64,000 nucleotides of DNA from Bacteroidota bacterium (GTDB taxonomy: Bacteria > Bacteroidota > Bacteroidia > Chitinophagales > Saprospiraceae): assembly GCA_016124585.1 (NCBI GenBank), contig WGNL01000030.1, forward strand, positions 62,001 to 126,000, written 5' to 3'. A program made the position numbers and the translations under genes. Below the pieces are notes generated by a model. That model ran no database searches, was not told the origin of the DNA, and saw nothing but the letters and a program-made list of their open reading frames with translations. Shown here in pieces: positions 18,943 to 26,785 of this stretch (its first letter is position 1; each line of letters begins with the position of its first letter).

Positions 18943-19263
18943 ATTGTTTACGTGATGCGAGGTGATTTTGGGTCATGAAATGGACGGCAAATTTCATAAA
19001 ACTGGTGGCTTTTCAGAAATTAGTTCAAATTGTCATGTTTCCCCGTCCGATGTTTCCAAACAGAAAAGAACGGTAGAAGGTTATCGTCGTTGCTTTTTTT
19101 GCAAAGTTTTTGCAGGTAATATTTTTGCCTTTGCAACATTCGGCCTGCAATTCGCATTTAATTAACTGCGTTTTCAAGTTGCCGAATATATTTTTGGCCA
19201 AACAATTTAGTGTTTCACATATAAAATGTGCAGGTCATTCTCTCTTGGCTGCCAATAGCAATT
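18943..19263. other. Divergent intergenic region, 321 bp
   Basis: Lies between the VWA-like membrane gene and the secreted-protein gene to its right. Apart from one promoter-like pair at 19098-19127 and a weak hairpin near 19218, I see no gene or repeat in it. Confidence 0.5.
19098..19127 (+). promoter_or_regulatory. Predicted promoter (TTTG-N18-TATTTTTG)
   Basis: TTTG at 19098-19101 and TATTTTTG at 19120-19127 are 18 bases apart, close to the TTTG-N19-21-TAnnTTTG arrangement. A transcript from here would have a leader of about 130 bases before the ATG at 19264. The region is T-rich, so chance matches are possible. Confidence 0.35.
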
Positions 19264-20550
19264 ATGAAAAAAATCATCGTTTTCCTGGCGTTTTCCCTGT
19301 TTGCTGCCTCAAAAATGAGCGCATCGTTCATGCTTTTGCCCATGGACAATGAACAGCAAAACCACCTCAAAGCATACGGAATCACCTATTGGGTCATTTC
19401 AAATAACGTGGAATCGTGGTGGCTACTCAACTACCGAGGTGGCAGTTTTGCTTTTCCATACACGACCATTTTTGAAAAAGAATGCAAGACTCGTGGCGTC
19501 AGTTATGAGGTAATCCCAGATGCCGCTTTCAACCATATTTTGGAAGAAATAGCGCAGCCTGAGGTTAACATGGATGCGGTAAAATTGGAAAAAGCACCCA
19601 AAATCGCTGTTTACACCCCCACCGAAGCCTTCAAAAGCCAACGAGGAGACGACATTCAACCTTGGGACGATGCAGTGACCCTCGTACTAACCTATGCTGA
19701 AATTCCATTTGACAAGGTTTATGACGATGAGGTACTTGCCGATAAGTTGACTGAGTACGATTGGCTGCACCTTCACCATGAAGATTTCACGGGGCAGTAT
19801 GGCAAATTTTACGCTGGCTACCATACACAGGAATGGTACCGGGAGAACCAACGGCTTTCGGAAGAGATGGCCGCAAAACATGGATTCCAGAAGGTTTCAC
19901 AGTTGAAGCTGGCAGTTGCAAAGAAAATTAAGGAATATGTTGCAGGGGGCGGTTTTATGTTTGCAATGTGCTCAGCCACAGATACTTATGATATTGCACT
20001 GGCTGCCGATGGGGTTGATATTTGCGATAAATATTACGACGGCGACGGCCCAGACCCTAACGCAAATTCCAAGTTGGATTTTACCAAAACTTTTGCGTTC
20101 AAGGATTTTGAATTGGTGATGAACCCGCTGGAATATGAGCACTCGAATATTGACAGCCACTACGGGCGAACCATCGACCCAGAGCAGGATTATTTCACCT
20201 TGTTCGATTTCTCAGCAAAATGGGACCCCGTGCCAACGATGCTCACCCAGTGCCAAACCCGCACGGTTAAAGGTTTTATGGGGCAGTCTACCGCTTTTCA
20301 GAAGCAGTACATCAAGTCTAACGTCTTGATTTTAGGTGAAACAAAGCCGATGAAAGAAGCTCGTTATATCCACAGTGATTATGGCCAAGGCTTCTTCACA
20401 TTTTACGGCGGCCATGACCCCGAAGATTATCGCCACTACGTGCAAGACCCTGACACTGACCTCAACTTACACCCAAATTCGCCTGGTTATCGCTTAATTT
20501 TGAACAACGTTTTGTTCCCGGCGGCTAGGAAAAAGGAGCGGAAAACGTAA
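19264..20550 (+). CDS. Conserved secreted protein often labelled asparagine synthetase B
   Basis: 428 residues with a signal peptide (MKKIIVFLAFSLFAASKMSA). The sequence SFMLLPMDNEQQNHLKAYGITYW and WLLNYRGGSF, near the mature N-terminus, are the hallmark of a Bacteroidota family that databases often name asparagine synthetase B. I see neither an N-terminal nucleophile cysteine glutaminase nor the SGGxDS pyrophosphatase loop of AsnB, and the protein is exported, so that name is probably wrong. A glycine-rich segment VAGGGFMFAMCSATDTYD (about 224-241) and the HYGQGFFTFYGGHDPEDYRH-like region near the C-terminus (YGQGFFTFYGGHDPED) recall ThuA/GATase1-like folds. Function unknown. A terminator follows. 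Confidence 0.75.
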   Translation: MKKIIVFLAFSLFAASKMSASFMLLPMDNEQQNHLKAYGITYWVISNNVESWWLLNYRGGSFAFPYTTIFEKECKTRGVSYEVIPDAAFNHILEEIAQPEVNMDAVKLEKAPKIAVYTPTEAFKSQRGDDIQPWDDAVTLVLTYAEIPFDKVYDDEVLADKLTEYDWLHLHHEDFTGQYGKFYAGYHTQEWYRENQRLSEEMAAKHGFQKVSQLKLAVAKKIKEYVAGGGFMFAMCSATDTYDIALAADGVDICDKYYDGDGPDPNANSKLDFTKTFAFKDFELVMNPLEYEHSNIDSHYGRTIDPEQDYFTLFDFSAKWDPVPTMLTQCQTRTVKGFMGQSTAFQKQYIKSNVLILGETKPMKEARYIHSDYGQGFFTFYGGHDPEDYRHYVQDPDTDLNLHPNSPGYRLILNNVLFPAARKKERKT

Positions 20551-20564
20551 TGAATTGAAAGTTG

Positions 20565-20601
20565 AAAATGGAGAATTGGGTAGAGCCTAATTCTCCATTT
20601 T
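20565..20601 (+). terminator. Intrinsic terminator
   Basis: A perfect 13-bp stem AAAATGGAGAATT (20565-20577) / AATTCTCCATTTT (20589-20601) with an 11-base loop, running into a T-rich stretch (TTTTTG), 15 bases after the secreted-protein gene. Confidence 0.75.
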
Positions 20602-20685
20602 TGTTTTCAAAAAACCATTGGAACTTTGGCGAAAGCCGTTGAACTTTCACACTTTAAAAGTGTCTTTTGGAATTAAAGCATCAAA

Positions 20686-21345
20686 ATGGCCACCACCTTC
20701 ACCATCCAAGAAAAAGAAGAAATCCGCAAACTTTTCGGCTTGCCGCTGGAACAGTTAGACCTCGAATTTTTTCGTAAGGTTCACAAGGAACTTCGCTTGA
20801 AGTATCATCCTGATAATTTTGAACATCTTGACAATGAGGCAGTTAAGGAGATGGCGACGGAAAAATTTCAGGGAATTGAAACGCTAGCTGGTAGGGTAGA
20901 GGCCTACCTTAGTGGTGATAAACATAATGTTCCAAACTATCAAACCGATGTTGCCGACTACCTTCGCACTGATGCAGTTTTTGCTGGTAAAAAACTGAAA
21001 ATCGAAATCCTGACAGCTGACAAGGACTTGAAATACCATCTCTTCGGCACGTTTTATAGATGGCTTCAAATTGGTGACAGTTTCAAAATACCAAACACGC
21101 ACGGTAGCATCGTCATTGACGAAGATTATGCAGGTCGAAAAATAGGATTCCAAGAAAGCGTCCGCATGTACCTCACTTTTGGTGAAGCCGATTCGATTGA
21201 AGATATAGTCAATTGGCTTTTTTCTAAAATTGAAGATAGAGCCAACAAGCTTTTAGTGGCAGGAGAAACGGTTGAGATTGACCCTGAGAAAATCGTGAAT
21301 GCCATCAAAAAAGAGACTGTTTTGAGGATTGGCGCTGCTACTTGA
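20686..21345 (+). CDS. J-domain-like protein
   Basis: 219 residues. The N-terminal 35-70 residues resemble a DnaJ J-domain: FRKVHKELRLKYHPDNFEH carries the HPD tripeptide (His41-Pro-Asp) that stimulates Hsp70 ATPase. The following helix is shorter than in classical J-domains. The remaining 150 residues show no domain I recognise; no Gly/Phe linker or zinc fingers are present. It may be a specialised Hsp70 co-chaperone; this is inferred from HPD alone. The stop lies about 40 bases before the creatininase-family start, so the two could be one transcript. Confidence 0.65.
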   Translation: MATTFTIQEKEEIRKLFGLPLEQLDLEFFRKVHKELRLKYHPDNFEHLDNEAVKEMATEKFQGIETLAGRVEAYLSGDKHNVPNYQTDVADYLRTDAVFAGKKLKIEILTADKDLKYHLFGTFYRWLQIGDSFKIPNTHGSIVIDEDYAGRKIGFQESVRMYLTFGEADSIEDIVNWLFSKIEDRANKLLVAGETVEIDPEKIVNAIKKETVLRIGAAT

Positions 21346-21385
21346 TTGGCTCATATTGAATACCTTGGCGGTCAAAATCATTGAC

Positions 21386-22174
21386 ATGAGAATTCCCAAT
21401 CCTCCCCGCCCGTACATCCTAGCTGAAACGAATTGGAAAGCCATCCAAAAAACTAAATTCGAAGTAGCTGTGCTACCTTGGGGTGCTACTGAAGCACATA
21501 ATTACCACCTGCCATATGCCACCGATAATTTTCAAAACGAAGCCATTACAGAACCTGCGGCTAAATTGGCATGGGAGCGTGGCGCCAAAGTCATTGTATT
21601 GCCGAATATTCCATTCGGAGTGCAAACAGGGCAACTGGATATTCCGCTTTGCATGAATGTGTTGCCCTCTACCCAGTTAGCCATTCTAAAAGATGTCTGC
21701 GATGTTTTGGTGCGGGCTGGGATTCCAAAATTGGTGATTTTCAACGGTCACGGCGGCAACGATTTCAAAATGATGGTTCGGGAACTGTCCTTCCATTTTC
21801 CGCAGCTTTTTGCGTGTACCCTCAACTGGTTCAAAACTGAAAACAAATCGGGTTATTTTACACACCTCGATGGCGACCATGCAGATGAAATGGAAACCAG
21901 TCTCATGCTTGAAATTCAGCCGAGCCTAGTGTTGCCGCTTGAAGAAGCAGGGGATGGTTTTGTGAAAAAATGGAAGTTCAAGGCCATGCAAGAGGGTTGG
22001 GTGAATGCACAAAGAGCATGGACTAGGGCTTCAAAAGATACGGGCGCAGGTAATCCTTACGAGTCAAGGGCGGAAAATGGGCGCCGATATTTGGAGGCAG
22101 TTGTATCCAAAGTCAGCGACTTTTTTGTGGATTTAGCAGAGACACCCGTCGAAAGCTTTATGATTGAAGAATAG
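21386..22174 (+). CDS. Creatininase-family amidohydrolase
   Basis: 262 residues. Family motifs: PWGATEAHNYHLPYATDN with the metal ligands Glu36, His38 and Asp47 in the spacing known for creatininase; FNGHGGND; and GDHADEMETSLML supplying a later His and Glu. These enzymes are di-metal cyclic amidohydrolases that act on creatinine or on folate, F420 or mycofactocin-type intermediates. Creatinine itself is unlikely as a substrate, given that the family is broad; no neighbouring pathway gene narrows it. I chose the ATG at 21386 since homology starts at MRIPNPPRPYI; an upstream in-frame ATG at 21329 overlaps the preceding gene. Confidence 0.85.
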   Translation: MRIPNPPRPYILAETNWKAIQKTKFEVAVLPWGATEAHNYHLPYATDNFQNEAITEPAAKLAWERGAKVIVLPNIPFGVQTGQLDIPLCMNVLPSTQLAILKDVCDVLVRAGIPKLVIFNGHGGNDFKMMVRELSFHFPQLFACTLNWFKTENKSGYFTHLDGDHADEMETSLMLEIQPSLVLPLEEAGDGFVKKWKFKAMQEGWVNAQRAWTRASKDTGAGNPYESRAENGRRYLEAVVSKVSDFFVDLAETPVESFMIEE

Positions 22175-22196
22175 AATTTTAAAATTTATTCTCCTA

Positions 22197-22556
22197 TTAT
22201 TTTCGAACAGGATTGGCATAGTAACTAGGTAGTTCTTTTCGCTCGTTCAGCAAAAGGCAAAATGGATTACACCCTTCCGTATTGACCAAGTCTTCCAAAT
22301 AGCTTGGTGAAGGCTCATGGTCAAAAGCTACACCAGTGTCGCTGGTTTGGTTGTTTACAAAGTAAATACCTGCAATCAGCAAAAACATGGCAGCAATGGC
22401 AGATACCCAACGCATTAGCACCACGCTGCCATTTCGTTTTTGACTAAAATCGAGACGATTTTCGAGCTTTTGCCAAGCTTGAGCAGAAGGTTGCACACTT
22501 AGACCGTCACTACCTTCCTTAAATGCTGAAAAAATATTCTTTTGAGAGTTCATCAC
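22197..22556 (-). CDS. Small single-pass membrane protein, putative anti-sigma factor
   Basis: 119 residues: a charged N-terminal region (1-45), one membrane segment (about 48-67, MRWVSAIAAMFLLIAGIYFV), and a short periplasmic tail with two cysteines (GCNPFC). It lies 66 bases downstream of an ECF sigma gene on the same strand. Position, size and topology fit a minimal anti-sigma factor, but there is no zinc-binding HxxxCxxC motif or FecR domain, so the role is inferred. A second ATG two codons from the first (22553) is equally possible as a start. Confidence 0.55.
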   Translation of the reverse strand: MMNSQKNIFSAFKEGSDGLSVQPSAQAWQKLENRLDFSQKRNGSVVLMRWVSAIAAMFLLIAGIYFVNNQTSDTGVAFDHEPSPSYLEDLVNTEGCNPFCLLLNERKELPSYYANPVRK

Positions 22557-22622
22557 TTTTTATTTTGGACTATTTCTTTTGTGAAAATTAAATCTTGCTA
22601 TTGAAAACAACCAATTTTGAAA

Positions 22623-23204
22623 TTACCCAACCTTCCCTAAGCGCTTTTTGACCAGTTCCTCCATTCTGTTCTTCGCTAAAATCAGCTGTGACTTGGAAGT
22701 GTTGATACTGATTCCCAGTTCATCGGCAATTTCCCGGTGTTTGTATCCTTCCACCACGTAGAGGTTGAAAACCGTGCGGTAACCAGGAGGCAATTCATCG
22801 AGTAATCCTAGAATGTCCTCAGATTCCAATTTATCCACCACATTGGATTCTTCACCCAAATCAATGTTTGGATTAATTTCCTCCGTGTATTTGAAGTGGT
22901 TGGCTTTGCGCAGGTGCATCAGGCTCTCGTTTATCATGATGCGTCGAATCCAGCCCTCAAAACTGCCGTCGCCGTTGTACATGTCAATCTTCGTCAATAC
23001 TTTGAAAAAACCTTCAACCATAACATCTTCTGCCTCCATGGGGTCATGAACGTAGCGCCTGCAAACACCAAGCATCACGGGTGCATGGCGTTCGTAGAGC
23101 ATTTTTTGGGCTCTTCTATCCTGTCGTTTGCAGGCTGCTATTAGGTCTTTCTCGTTCAAGCAGTGAAGGTGTTTTGAAAAATCGGCATCAAGTATTCCAA
23201 TCAC
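22623..23204 (-). CDS. RNA polymerase ECF-type sigma-70 factor
   Basis: 193 residues with sigma region 2 (about 25-100, including EDVMVEGFFKVL and GSFEGWIRRIMINESLMHLRK) and region 4 (about 130-185, with ELPPGYRTVFNLYVVEGYKHREIADELGI-type helix-turn-helix). It is close to the other ECF sigma factor in this window in region 2 (both have WIRRIMIN), yet their accessory genes differ completely. It is followed by a small membrane protein, likely its anti-sigma partner. A predicted promoter for the divergent VOC gene lies upstream. Target promoters unknown. Confidence 0.92.
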   Translation of the reverse strand: MIGILDADFSKHLHCLNEKDLIAACKRQDRRAQKMLYERHAPVMLGVCRRYVHDPMEAEDVMVEGFFKVLTKIDMYNGDGSFEGWIRRIMINESLMHLRKANHFKYTEEINPNIDLGEESNVVDKLESEDILGLLDELPPGYRTVFNLYVVEGYKHREIADELGISINTSKSQLILAKNRMEELVKKRLGKVG

Positions 23205-23274
23205 CGATTTATAATTTCAAAGATGCACCGAAAGTTGTTTTTGGTGGAAACGTTCTTCTCAAAACTGTGGTTCA

Positions 23275-23306
23275 TTGTTTTTTTGAGCCTCAAACGTTTA
23301 ACTTTG
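23275..23306 (+). promoter_or_regulatory. Predicted promoter (TTG-N21-TAACTTTG)
   Basis: TAACTTTG at 23299-23306 fits TAnnTTTG and TTG at 23275-23277 lies 21 bases upstream. It is 16 bases before the ATG of the VOC-family gene at 23323. Confidence 0.5.
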
Positions 23307-23322
23307 TCAAACTTTTTGAAAA

Positions 23323-23706
23323 ATGCGCATTGAACACCTAGCCATTTGGGCCATTGATATTGAAAAATTGCGAGCATTTTACCTTAAATATTTCGGTGCC
23401 GTGTCCAATGACCGTTACCACAATCCTACCAAAAATTTCCAATCGTATTTCCTTTCCTTCGGCACAGGTTGTCGGTTGGAATTGATGCAAAAAACTGAAA
23501 TCCCCGAAACCAAAAACCTCGGAGAGGCAACTGGTATCACACATATCGCCTTTTCAGTGGGAAGTGAGGAAGCTGTAAATTCTCTGACTGAAACAATTCG
23601 AAGCGACGGCTACCAGGTAGTTGGTGAACCCCGCTGGACCGGTGATGGTTACTATGAAAGTGTGGTGCTTGACCCAGAGGGGAATAGGTTGGAAATCACC
23701 ATTTGA
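23323..23706 (+). CDS. VOC-family metalloprotein (glyoxalase I-like)
   Basis: 127 residues forming two beta-alpha-beta-beta-beta halves. The four expected metal ligands are present: His5, Glu53, His74 and Glu124, as in glyoxalase I and the SMU1112c/YaeR subgroup. The C-terminal DPEGNRLEIT is a family signature. Likely a metal-dependent isomerase or lyase of uncertain substrate; a true lactoylglutathione lyase is usually somewhat longer, and the YaeR-like group has no settled function. It lies 34 bases before lysA on the same strand. Confidence 0.85.
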   Translation: MRIEHLAIWAIDIEKLRAFYLKYFGAVSNDRYHNPTKNFQSYFLSFGTGCRLELMQKTEIPETKNLGEATGITHIAFSVGSEEAVNSLTETIRSDGYQVVGEPRWTGDGYYESVVLDPEGNRLEITI

Positions 23707-23740
23707 ATCAAAATAACAATTCAACAATACTTTTAAAATA

Positions 23741-24997
23741 ATGACATTATCCGACAATCGCTACCACCTCACCAACGGTGTTGACCCGTTGGCCCTCGTT
23801 GAAAAGTACGGCACTCCGCTGTATGTGTATGACACTGCCATCATCGAGCGGCAATACAAACGGCTAGCCAATGCCTTCAGCGTACCAAAGCTGCACATCA
23901 ATTACGCATGCAAAGCCAACACTAATATCAATATTTTGAAACTGCTCAAGAAACTCGGTTCGGGCTTGGACGCTGTTTCCCTCCAAGAAGTAGAGCTGGG
24001 CATCATGGCAGGTTACGCACCGAAAGATATCACGTTTACCCCAAACAGCGTGGCATTGGATGAGGTTAAAGCTGCATTGAAATTTGGAGTAAGAATCAAT
24101 ATTGATAATATCAGTTTGCTGGAACAGTTTGGCATGGAACATCCGGAAGTTGCAGTAGGCATCCGCATTAATCCACATATCATGGCGGGTGGCAACTCAA
24201 AGATTTCTACAGGCCATATCGATTCAAAATTTGGCATCAGCATTCACCAGTTGCCACATGTTTTTAAGGTAATTGAAACCACAGGTGTCAAAATTGATGG
24301 CCTTCACATGCACACTGGCAGCGACATCCTGGATGCAAATGCCTTCTTGCTCGCCGCTGATATTTTGATGAATGCCGCCAGCAATTTCAAGTACCTTGAG
24401 TACATGGATTTTGGTAGCGGCTTCAAGGTGCCTTACAAGGAAGAAGATATTGAAACTGACATCGAGGAAGTTGGGGAACGCATCTCTGAACGCTTCAACC
24501 AGTTTTGCCAAGATTACGGTCGGGATTTAGCTTTGGTTTTCGAACCTGGAAAATTTCTAGTAAGCCAAGCAGGGTATTTCTTTGTTCGTTCCACGGTCGT
24601 AAAACCGACGCCGAGCACCGTTTTTGTAGGTGTGGATTCTGGCTTGAACCACCTCATTCGTCCCATGATGTACGGTAGTTACCACCGTATTGAAAATATC
24701 AGTTACCCACAAGGGAAACCTCGTATTTATACCGTTGTTGGCAATATTTGCGAAACGGATACCTTTGGCTCAAACCGTAAAATCGCAAGCGTTGAGGAAG
24801 GTGATGTCCTATGTCTTTTCAACGCTGGAGCTTACGGGTTCACTATGGCCAGCAATTACAATTCTCGATTCCGCCCGGCAGAAGTGATGGTGCATGAGGG
24901 AAAAGACTATCTAATCCGCAAGCGGGAAACCATGCAGGATATTTTGCGTAATCAGGTCGAGGTAAAACTGGAGGAACAAGTTACACAAGCAAGTTGA
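23741..24997 (+). CDS. lysA: Diaminopimelate decarboxylase
   Basis: 418 residues, the last step of lysine synthesis (meso-DAP to L-lysine). Fold type III PLP enzyme: Lys58 in NYACKANTN binds PLP, with HMHTGSDI, the glycine-rich phosphate loop DFGSGFKVPY, EPGKFLV, and CETDTFGSNR, whose cysteine comes from the partner subunit at the dimer interface. Length matches the family. The alternative, carboxynorspermidine decarboxylase, lacks these latter motifs. Upstream VOC gene may share the transcript. Confidence 0.95.
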   Translation: MTLSDNRYHLTNGVDPLALVEKYGTPLYVYDTAIIERQYKRLANAFSVPKLHINYACKANTNINILKLLKKLGSGLDAVSLQEVELGIMAGYAPKDITFTPNSVALDEVKAALKFGVRINIDNISLLEQFGMEHPEVAVGIRINPHIMAGGNSKISTGHIDSKFGISIHQLPHVFKVIETTGVKIDGLHMHTGSDILDANAFLLAADILMNAASNFKYLEYMDFGSGFKVPYKEEDIETDIEEVGERISERFNQFCQDYGRDLALVFEPGKFLVSQAGYFFVRSTVVKPTPSTVFVGVDSGLNHLIRPMMYGSYHRIENISYPQGKPRIYTVVGNICETDTFGSNRKIASVEEGDVLCLFNAGAYGFTMASNYNSRFRPAEVMVHEGKDYLIRKRETMQDILRNQVEVKLEEQVTQAS

Positions 24998-25038
24998 GAC
25001 TCTTTTTACCGAACTAATCCACTCAACATTTAAAGAAA

Positions 25039-25725
25039 ATGACACACAGAAAGCAGTTTTTTATTCTTATTTTACTTACAATCAACCTGTTGGCTTGTAA
25101 AAATGAGCCGAAAGAAACCACCACTGAAACCAATGCACCAACCACTGAAAATGTACAGCAAAAGCGGGACAGCTTGGCTCAAGACCCAATGGAGACTACG
25201 CAGATTGCTGCACCAGCTTCAGCCCAACCCGTGAGTACCATTGGCAGGGAGGAAATTTTGTTGAAAGATGCTACCCAGATTGCCCTTCCTAAAGATGGTG
25301 ACAAATCCAGCATGGTGATTTATTTCGTTACCCCTGGGGCAAAATCCACTGAGTCAACGGCACTTTCCACGGATGGGTTAATACAATCTACCCGGCTCAC
25401 CAGGATGATGGCCAATGCAGGTCTTACCGTGGTCTGGGCGGAAGGAAATACGGGAATGCAAACAGGGCTAGGTTCGGCAAAAGCAAACCAAGCTGAATTC
25501 AATTTGGTTGAACCAAAGACTGCCGTCGAAACAGTGAAAACAATTGTGGGCAATTACATGGGAAAGAAAATTCTCGTGGTAGCTAGCCCGCCAGTGCTGA
25601 ATGAAATGATGACACAACTCGCTGGCAAACAAACAGTTGAAGTGCCAGCCTCTTATTCACCTGTGCTATATTACGCCAAAGTGCGTGCCATGGGTGATGC
25701 GGATATTATGGAGCTTAGCTATTAA
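25039..25725 (+). CDS. Lipoprotein of unknown function
   Basis: 228 residues. Signal peptide with lipobox NLLAC (Cys20), then a Thr/Glu/Pro-rich linker to about residue 75. The rest has an alternating strand/helix pattern including TRLTRMMANAGLTVVWAEGN and KILVVASPPVLNEMM, reminiscent of a histidine-phosphatase fold in which a subject pair of LTRMMANAGL and VVASPP replaces the usual RHG and GHG catalytic motifs. That likeness is weak and the catalytic histidines are absent. It begins 41 bases after lysA and is followed by a hairpin. Confidence 0.6.
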   Translation: MTHRKQFFILILLTINLLACKNEPKETTTETNAPTTENVQQKRDSLAQDPMETTQIAAPASAQPVSTIGREEILLKDATQIALPKDGDKSSMVIYFVTPGAKSTESTALSTDGLIQSTRLTRMMANAGLTVVWAEGNTGMQTGLGSAKANQAEFNLVEPKTAVETVKTIVGNYMGKKILVVASPPVLNEMMTQLAGKQTVEVPASYSPVLYYAKVRAMGDADIMELSY

Positions 25726-25743
25726 TTTTTTTTGATTTTTTGG

Positions 25744-25824
25744 AATGCCCTTCGGGCAATGTTTGCTTAAATTGTGGCTTTCAAAAATTGGCCAAATTCA
25801 GCGGTGCATTGTTCGAAGGGCATT
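25744..25824 (+). terminator. Hairpin and long inverted repeat after the lipoprotein gene
   Basis: TGCCCTTCGGGCA (25746-25758) is a tight hairpin. The wider segment 25744-25761 also pairs with 25807-25824 (16 of 18 positions complementary), followed by TGTTTTTAC. The local hairpin and the long fold exclude each other. It lies about 20 bases after the lipoprotein stop and fits a terminator. Confidence 0.45.
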
Positions 25825-25872
25825 TGTTTTTACAAAAGCATCGCTGAAGATGGTTGAAAATTATTGTTTGAC

Positions 25873-26661
25873 ATGAATTCACTGGTTGTTTTCTATTTTT
25901 TGGCTGCTTTTTTTCAAAAAAACTGTTCTGAATTTCTTCCCCCTACTTCAAATATAGGTGTAGGGGCAAGCAAGGTGGTTGGGGCAAAAATGTACTTCGA
26001 TGGAGACCCTAAATGCTTGAAAAAATATTGGAAATATTGGGAAGGCCCACGTTTATCAGCCCAAATGCCCGTTAAATGGCCGCTAGTCAAAGACCCTGAC
26101 GGATCACCTGGGGCCGTCATGAGTAGCAAAGACCCAGACCCGAACGCATTAAAAGGACTTTACGGCAGCGCAGACCTGGTGACGAAAGATGTGTTTCGGG
26201 ACTTTCGGGCGCACGTCGAGTTTTTGGTTAGGAAGCCTGGTGGCAACAGTGGTGTTTACCTTCAAAACCGCTATGAAATCCAAATTCTCGACGGTGATTC
26301 GACCACACATGGCATGGCTGCCATTATCAATGAACAGGCTGCTCCTTATTTTATATACAACGGTATTGGGAAATGGAATGCTTATGATATCAACTTTCGG
26401 GCTGCCCGTTTCAAAGATGGTAATTTGGTGGAACAGCCTAGGGTCACCATATATTTTAATGGTACTAAAATCCATCAAGATGAGGAAATTCAGCAGGTTT
26501 GGGGGGGCATCAACTCCGGGATAGACGGCGGCAATAACGGTGGAAAAGGCATTACGGATAAACCAGGAGGATTAAAATTACAGTCTGAGGGGCATGAAGT
26601 TCTTTATCGAAATATTTGGATTAAGAAGATGAATTTCAAATTTCCGAGCACAGATTTTTAG
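25873..26661 (+). CDS. DUF1080 / 3-keto-disaccharide hydrolase domain protein
   Basis: 262 residues. A hydrophobic N-terminus could be a signal sequence, though atypical because of a following Cys (FFQKNC). The rest is a DUF1080 concanavalin-like beta-sandwich: DFRAHVEFLV, GNSGVYLQNRYEIQILD and GGLKLQSEGHEVLYRNIWI are its hallmarks. The family is frequent in Bacteroidota and Planctomycetes and some members hydrolyse 3-keto-glycosides; the precise substrate here is unknown. The ATG at 25873 is preferred to a TTG nine bases upstream. No sugar-oxidoreductase partner lies next to it. Confidence 0.82.
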   Translation: MNSLVVFYFLAAFFQKNCSEFLPPTSNIGVGASKVVGAKMYFDGDPKCLKKYWKYWEGPRLSAQMPVKWPLVKDPDGSPGAVMSSKDPDPNALKGLYGSADLVTKDVFRDFRAHVEFLVRKPGGNSGVYLQNRYEIQILDGDSTTHGMAAIINEQAAPYFIYNGIGKWNAYDINFRAARFKDGNLVEQPRVTIYFNGTKIHQDEEIQQVWGGINSGIDGGNNGGKGITDKPGGLKLQSEGHEVLYRNIWIKKMNFKFPSTDF

Positions 26662-26785
26662 GCACCTAGAGTCATTTGGGATTTCCATGTACTTCCTGAA
26701 TTCCCCATAAAAATTCAGGAAAGTGTAACAGTTTGACCAACGGTATCGTCCTGCATTAAAATTTTACCATAAATCACCCGACTTT

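Noticed and set aside
19264-20550. True asparagine synthetase
   Set aside because: No glutaminase cysteine at residue 2 and no SGGxDS loop; the protein has a signal peptide.
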